Assembly (NCBI GenBank): GCA_017632155.1 | Contig: JAGBRZ010000041.1 | Location: 1-17,851 of the forward strand | DNA length: 17,851 nt | Source: Clostridia bacterium | GTDB lineage: Bacteria > Bacillota_A > Clostridia > Oscillospirales > CAG-272 | Reading direction: 5' to 3' | Shown here: piece after piece, positions 15,256 through 17,851 of the stretch | Layout: each line of letters starts with the position of its first letter | Numbering within the stretch: position 1 is the stretch's first letter | Made by a program: the position numbers and the translations under genes | Notes under the pieces: generated by a model | Told to the model about the DNA's origin: nothing | Database searches by the model: none | Seen by the model: only the letters and a program-made list of their open reading frames with translations

Positions 15256-16074
15256 TTAGTTTACAAGGAATTGTGTGATAGTATAATTCTTTTTATTGAG
15301 CACATACATGGCTGTTAGCATCATATAAGCAGCAATTCCGCAATGACCACTTACCAAATAACCGGTGTTAGGAGAACGATGATCTGCAACATATTCTAAA
15401 ATGTTGCTTTCCGTGAACATAAGTAAGAGTTCGTTAAGGCGCGAAATCTCCATATTCGTCTTTTCTATTATTTTCTGTTTTGGTGTAGGACGGTCACAGA
15501 ATAAAGAAAGAATAAGCTTTTGTCCATCTTCGCTACAAAGCTCTGTCATAATATTAATTGTATTCTGATCCGATGTGGATAGCTTTTTTATAAGCGACGA
15601 CTTGATTACGCAAGCTACGCCTTCCTCGTCCCAAATTTTTTGCCCAAATGATCCGACAATATGAAGATTTCCTTTTTTCTTACTTTCTTCTTGAATCTTT
15701 CGGTTTCCAGTTTCTGCGAAATAGATACCTTTCCACATTTTCCAAAGATCTTCCCCAAGTTCTTGATGAGGATCGTTATTGTATCTATCACAGTTTGCTG
15801 TTGCCCAAATAAATTCTGTTCCCAGTTGTTCAATTTTGTTTGCAACCACATCAATATTGCCGTCCGATTCGGTTTCAAGAAGAACATCAGCCGAAATTTT
15901 ATAAACATCACTAATGGCTTTTAAGTTAAAACAATCTGGTAAACAATCTCCTGCCTCCCATTTTGAAATTGCCTGCGGAGAAACCCCCACTTTTTCTGCA
16001 ACATCTTCTTGCGTCATACCAAGCTTTTTTCTATGATTGCGAAGCTTTTCGCCAAATATCTTTTGATCTAACAT
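15256..16074 (-). CDS. XRE-family transcriptional regulator with an unrecognised C-terminal domain
   Basis: A 272-aa cytosolic regulator. Residues 6-60 are a Cro/CI-type helix-turn-helix: GEKLRNHRKKLGMTQEDVA, then VSPQAISKWEAGDCLPD as the recognition-helix region. Residues 75-270 match no family I can name. Within them, GQKLILSLFCDRPTPKQKI and EISRLNELLLMFTESNILE read like a winged-helix fold (ArsR/MarR-like), which would give a second DNA-binding or dimerising module. Several Cys are scattered (94, 155, 183, 194, 245), without a clear metal site. GGAGG at 16081-16085 on the reverse strand serves the start. The coding sequence is visibly more AT-rich than the genes on either side, a hint of transfer. 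Its own leader contains a 12-bp palindrome, suggesting autoregulation. No obvious partner gene shares its transcript; the toxin-antitoxin locus is divergent. Confidence 0.85.
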   Translation of the reverse strand: MLDQKIFGEKLRNHRKKLGMTQEDVAEKVGVSPQAISKWEAGDCLPDCFNLKAISDVYKISADVLLETESDGNIDVVANKIEQLGTEFIWATANCDRYNNDPHQELGEDLWKMWKGIYFAETGNRKIQEESKKKGNLHIVGSFGQKIWDEEGVACVIKSSLIKKLSTSDQNTINIMTELCSEDGQKLILSLFCDRPTPKQKIIEKTNMEISRLNELLLMFTESNILEYVADHRSPNTGYLVSGHCGIAAYMMLTAMYVLNKKNYTITQFLVN

Positions 16075-16097
16075 ATTCTATCCTCCAAGATTTTTTG

Positions 16098-16109
16098 AGA
16101 TAGCTATCT
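16098..16109. promoter_or_regulatory. 12-bp palindrome, candidate operator for the XRE regulator
   Basis: AGATAGCTATCT is a perfect palindrome lying just downstream of the XRE gene's -10, about 8 to 19 bases past the expected start site, where a bound repressor would block transcription. A second, weaker dyad (GTGAT at 16111-16115 with ATCAC at 16124-16128) overlaps the -10 itself. Autoregulation by a Cro/CI-type protein through such sites is common; binding here is inferred. Confidence 0.5.
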
Positions 16110-16118
16110 TGTGATTAT

Positions 16119-16147
16119 ATTATATCACGGCAAAACACAACTTGCAA
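16119..16147 (-). promoter_or_regulatory. Promoter of the XRE regulator
   Basis: On the reverse strand, TTGCAA (16147-16142), a 17-bp spacer and TATAAT (16124-16119). A second TATAAT overlaps it at 16119-16114. The leader to the ATG at 16074 is about 40 nt and includes the palindrome and GGAGG. Confidence 0.8.
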
Positions 16148-16216
16148 TAGTATTATTGTTGAGTTTATTGTTCTTAATTCTACTTATGGTTGAATTACCT
16201 TTTATTATATTAAATA

Positions 16217-16245
16217 TTGACGAATCAATAAAAGTATGATATAAT
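16217..16245 (+). promoter_or_regulatory. Promoter of the small hydrophobic toxin-like gene
   Basis: TTGACG (16217-16222), a 17-bp spacer and TATAAT (16240-16245), with TG at 16237-16238 giving an extended -10. This is a very strong promoter. The expected start site, near 16252, falls at the first base of a GATATC-GCAA-GATATC hairpin. Confidence 0.88.
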
Positions 16246-16251
16246 ATTTAT

Positions 16252-16353
16252 GATATCGCAAGATATCCGGAGAACACCAAAACGGTGGCGGTGGCTTCCC
16301 TTTGCGGGAAGATGAAATTTCTTTTTGCCTTCCCGAGAGGGGAGGTGATGTGG
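16252..16353 (+). promoter_or_regulatory. Long structured 5' leader of the toxin-like mRNA
   Basis: About 100 nt of untranslated RNA. It starts with GATATC (16252-16257), a GCAA tetraloop and GATATC (16262-16267), a GNRA-capped hairpin right at the 5' end that should protect the RNA. CACC (16275-16278) can pair with GGTG at 16284-16287 or 16290-16293. CTTCCC (16295-16300) pairs with GGGAAG (16306-16311). Finally CCTTCCC (16328-16334) pairs with GGGGAGG (16339-16345) around a GAGA tetraloop, burying the ribosome site. Such leaders that block translation until processed or rearranged are characteristic of type I toxin mRNAs. Confidence 0.7.
16295..16345 (+). promoter_or_regulatory. Alternative pairing switch over the toxin ribosome binding site
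   Basis: GGGAAG (16306-16311) is complementary both to CTTCCC at 16295-16300 and to CTTCCC at 16329-16334. If it pairs with the first, the second is free to sequester the Shine-Dalgarno GGAGG (16341-16345) through the GAGA-capped hairpin. If it pairs with the second, the Shine-Dalgarno is exposed. The two states are mutually exclusive. The pairings are seen directly; the switching is inferred. Confidence 0.6.
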
Positions 16354-16443
16354 ATGAAGTTGGAACTTGAAGAGGTGCTGATGATAATCAGCCTGATTTT
16401 CGTTCTGTTAAATTACATCAACAACATATATAAAAAGAAATAA
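16354..16443 (+). CDS. 29-aa single-helix membrane peptide, probable type I toxin (holin-like)
   Basis: MKLELEEVLMIISLIFVL, then LNYINNIYKKK: a short acidic N-terminus, one hydrophobic helix (about residues 8-22) and a basic KKK tail. This is the layout of Firmicutes type I toxins and of the small proteins labelled putative holin-like toxins, which insert into the inner membrane and depolarise it when over-produced. The ribosome site GGAGG (16341-16345) is 8 bases ahead of the ATG at 16354; an in-frame ATG at 16348 would add MW but is too close to it. The stop codon lies within the 5' arm of the terminator hairpin. A strong promoter, long occluded leader and convergent antisense RNA support the toxin assignment. 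Toxicity is inferred, and a small regulatory membrane peptide remains possible. Confidence 0.78.
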   Translation: MKLELEEVLMIISLIFVLLNYINNIYKKK

Positions 16444-16517
16444 CCGCCTTCTTGCTGCAACTCGAGGCGGTTATTTCTTAACCAAATCATAGGAAGCAAC
16501 CGTCATCGGTGCTCTCC
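16430..16517 (-). ncRNA. Antisense RNA, probable type I antitoxin
   Basis: Predicted from a perfect consensus promoter at 16524-16552 and the bidirectional terminator: about 85-90 nt, starting near 16517 and ending near 16430. Its 3' half is complementary to the end of the toxin mRNA (last codons and terminator). Near its 5' end, GCACCG and CGGTTGC (16512-16496) fold into a small hairpin, and GCTTCC at 16497-16492 follows. Its CUUCCU could pair, with two G-U pairs, with the GGGGAG of the toxin ribosome site. It contains no convincing reading frame. Both ends are estimates to within a few bases. Confidence 0.75.
16435..16479. terminator. Bidirectional terminator shared by the toxin mRNA and the antisense RNA
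   Basis: AAGAAATAACCGCCT (16435-16449) and AGGCGGTTATTTCTT (16465-16479) form a perfect 15-bp stem with a 15-nt loop. Forward transcripts end in TTATTTCTT. Reverse transcripts end in TTATTTCTT followed by TTTATA, an even better U tract. The two convergent RNAs therefore overlap across this hairpin and are fully complementary there, as in Fst/par-type loci. Confidence 0.9.
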
Positions 16518-16523
16518 GTTATT

Positions 16524-16552
16524 ATTATAACACGAATCTCCCGATTTGTCAA
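16524..16552 (-). promoter_or_regulatory. Perfect consensus promoter of the antisense RNA
   Basis: On the reverse strand, TTGACA (16552-16547), exactly 17 bp and TATAAT (16529-16524). Both hexamers match the sigma-A consensus completely, which is what an abundant, short-lived antitoxin RNA needs. It lies only about 18 bases upstream of the forward-strand radical SAM gene and points away from it. Confidence 0.92.
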
Positions 16553-16569
16553 TAAGTTTTTGAATAAAG

Positions 16570-17535
16570 ATGGTCAAGATGAAAAAAACACAAAGAAATA
16601 CAAATCCATATCCTCACAGCGACTCGAACAAGCGCTATCAGACTTATGAGTATTATATGCGGCGTAAGTTTGGCGGCAGAGTTGCGAAGATTCCGCTTGA
16701 CGCGGGGCTTTCTTGCCCGAATATTGACGCGGGCGCGGGGTGTATTTATTGCTCGGGCAGAGGAAGCGGTGACAGTGTGCCTGTGGGGCTTTCACTTCGT
16801 GAGCAATATGACGAGGGAAGGGCAAAGCTTTCGTCAAAATGGTCGACGGAGAAGTGCATAGCCTACTTGCAGGCGCACACAAATACCTACGCGCCCGTGG
16901 ACGTTCTCAGGGGTATTTACGAGGAGATACTGACTTTCCCGAATCTCTGCGGCGTAAGCATCGCTACGCGCGCCGATTGCCTCGGTGAGGACGTTTGTCG
17001 GCTTCTTTGCGAGGTTTCGGAGAAGATACCGCTGACGGTTGAGCTTGGGCTTCAAAGCTCATCGGATACCACCGCTCGGCGTATATGCAGAGGTCACACA
17101 ATGGCGGATTTTGAGGAAGGATACTCGCGTCTTCGCCGCCTTGTCCCGAGGGCAGAGGTCTGCGTTCACGTAATCTTCGGCCTCCCGGGCGAGAGTGACG
17201 AAGATATGATGAATACGGTCAAAAAGGTTGCAGAGCTCGCACCCGAGCAGGTCAAGATCCATCTGCTTCACGTTATAAAAGATACTCCGCTCGGCGATGA
17301 ATATTTGAGGGGAGATTATATCCCGCTTGAGAGGGAAATATATATTTCGCTCGTAGTTGAGGCACTCAAGCTCCTTCCTCCGGATACGGTCATCTGCCGC
17401 CTGACGGGTGACGGGATAGCCGAGGATCTTCTGGCTCCCGAATACAGCAAGAGGAAGATAGCCATACTTAATGATATAGATAAGCTTATGTTTGCCGCGG
17501 GGGCAACTCAGGGTTGTAATTACAAAAAGAATTAG
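16570..17535 (+). CDS. TIGR01212-family (YhcC-like) radical SAM protein
   Basis: A 321-aa cytosolic iron-sulfur enzyme, normal length for the family. The radical SAM cluster is C49, C58 and C61 in LSCPNIDAGAGCIYC, preceded by the family-typical KIPLDAGL. Further family signatures are YLQAHTNTYAPVDVLR, SIATRADCL, VELGLQSSSDTTARRICRGH, HVIFGLPGESDEDMM and VKIHLLHVIKDTPL. The spacing C-x8-C-x2-C is a little shorter than in many relatives, where extra residues separate the first two Cys. The reaction of YhcC-type proteins is, to my knowledge, not firmly established. The start is uncertain: ATGs at 16570 and 16579 both lack a clear ribosome site, and no convincing forward promoter is visible in the 90-base gap after the toxin terminator. 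Confidence 0.92.
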   Translation: MVKMKKTQRNTNPYPHSDSNKRYQTYEYYMRRKFGGRVAKIPLDAGLSCPNIDAGAGCIYCSGRGSGDSVPVGLSLREQYDEGRAKLSSKWSTEKCIAYLQAHTNTYAPVDVLRGIYEEILTFPNLCGVSIATRADCLGEDVCRLLCEVSEKIPLTVELGLQSSSDTTARRICRGHTMADFEEGYSRLRRLVPRAEVCVHVIFGLPGESDEDMMNTVKKVAELAPEQVKIHLLHVIKDTPLGDEYLRGDYIPLEREIYISLVVEALKLLPPDTVICRLTGDGIAEDLLAPEYSKRKIAILNDIDKLMFAAGATQGCNYKKN

Positions 17536-17565
17536 GCAATTATTATTGAAATTTGCAAACAGGTG

Positions 17566-17594
17566 TTGACAAAGCGACAATTTTGTTATACAAT
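17566..17594 (+). promoter_or_regulatory. Promoter of the final partial gene
   Basis: A consensus TTGACA at 17566-17571, a 17-bp spacer and TACAAT at 17589-17594. The expected start site is near 17601, which gives a leader of about 100 nt. Confidence 0.85.
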
Positions 17595-17600
17595 AATAGT

Positions 17601-17693
17601 GGATAAAAATTTCCAAAATGCATCGGCGTTCACCGATGACGAAACCGTATGTTTCCGTGGGGGTCCTGCGGGGACACACATCAAAAGGAGGAG
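17601..17693 (+). promoter_or_regulatory. Structured 5' leader with three consecutive hairpins
   Basis: CATCGG (17621-17626) pairs with CCGATG (17633-17638); GAAAC (17641-17645) with GTTTC (17651-17655); and GTCC (17663-17666) with GGAC (17672-17675). A strong ribosome site AAGGAGGAG follows at 17685-17693. I do not recognise any known riboswitch in it. There is no terminator-like stem with a T run, so any control would be at translation. Confidence 0.5.
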
Positions 17694-17700
17694 CATAAAA

Positions 17701-17851
17701 TGCTTAACAAAAACAAAAACAATGACATCCACGGTCTGATTATGGATCAGCTTGCCGATGTCGAGAACACCCTTGTCGCTCTTGAGGGCTTCATTGCTGC
17801 CGCAACCGCTGAAGGCGCAACCGTTGAGCCTCTCCGCGCGCTCTGCAAGAC
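17701..17851 (+). CDS. Unrecognised small protein, 3' end cut by window
   Basis: The ATG at 17701 follows AAGGAGGAG with a 7-base gap, and the frame stays open for the 50 codons available. The visible sequence begins MLNKNKNNDIHGLIMDQLAD and continues with a predicted helical stretch (VENTLVALEGFIAAATAEG) and EPLRALCK. A basic, Asn/Lys-rich start is followed by an amphipathic helix without a signal peptide or membrane segment. I do not recognise the family. A strong promoter and structured leader suggest high or controlled expression. Confidence 0.75.

Larger units (their letters stand above)
16268..16518. repeat. Inverted duplication bracketing the toxin-antitoxin locus
   Basis: The forward strand at 16268-16299 and the reverse strand at 16518-16492 share CGGAGA, CACC, ACGGT and GCTTCC in the same order, with one substitution between the first two blocks and small gaps later. 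These are the 5' regions of the two convergent transcripts. Because the copies are inverted, both RNAs carry the same sense rather than complementary strands. Confidence 0.65.

Noticed and set aside
15232..15260. Forward promoter (TTGACA with 17-bp spacer) reading antisense to the XRE gene
   Set aside because: The sequence in the -10 position, ATTAGT, is a poor match, and there is no sign of a product.
17601..17700. Known riboswitch in the final leader
   Set aside because: I compared by eye with fluoride, guanidine, yybP-ykoY and preQ1 consensus features and found no match.

Overview
The window looks like a chromosomal segment from a low- to mid-GC Gram-positive bacterium, most likely an uncultured member of the Clostridia (Bacillota). 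This is an inference. It rests on strong Shine-Dalgarno sites, sigma-A-type promoters with 17-bp spacers (several with an extended -10), intrinsic terminators, an AgrC/LytTR two-component pair and the protein families present. I see no rRNA, tRNA, CRISPR array, insertion sequence or integrase.

Region 1 (1-9690) is a signal-transduction and membrane-export block. A 5'-truncated LytTR response regulator overlaps a GHKB (AgrC-like) sensor kinase by one base, and a terminator follows. The next intergenic gap holds a 17-bp direct repeat with a 20-bp period just upstream of a good promoter, which is the expected geometry of a LytTR activator site. That promoter drives a five-gene operon: a 751-aa FtsX/MacB-type permease, a 410-aa permease, a 371-aa half-permease lacking the last two helices, an 834-aa fusion of a half-permease and a full permease, and one MacB/LolD-type ATPase. 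The last three permease proteins plus the 410-aa one carry four diverged copies of the same ectodomain. The system is therefore a duplicated ABC machine, probably under control of the adjacent two-component system. Its substrate cannot be read from the sequence; peptide or antimicrobial export or resistance is the usual role of relatives.

Region 2 (9690-15142) is housekeeping: a PD-(D/E)XK nuclease fused to an XPD/DinG-type iron-sulfur helicase, then asparaginyl-tRNA synthetase (asnS) and a MocR-type aspartate aminotransferase that are probably co-transcribed. The first two have clear promoters and the last has a strong terminator.

Region 3 (15143-16560) is an AT-rich patch. It holds a reverse-strand XRE regulator with a palindrome in its own leader and, divergent from it, what looks like a complete type I toxin-antitoxin locus. 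That locus has a 29-aa single-helix peptide with a long structured leader, an antisense RNA driven by a perfect consensus promoter on the other strand, and one shared bidirectional terminator where the two transcripts converge. Both transcripts begin with a related sequence, so the locus is bracketed by an inverted duplication.

Region 4 (16570-17851) holds a TIGR01212/YhcC-type radical SAM protein. After it come a strong promoter and a structured leader preceding the first 50 codons of an unrecognised small protein cut by the window edge.
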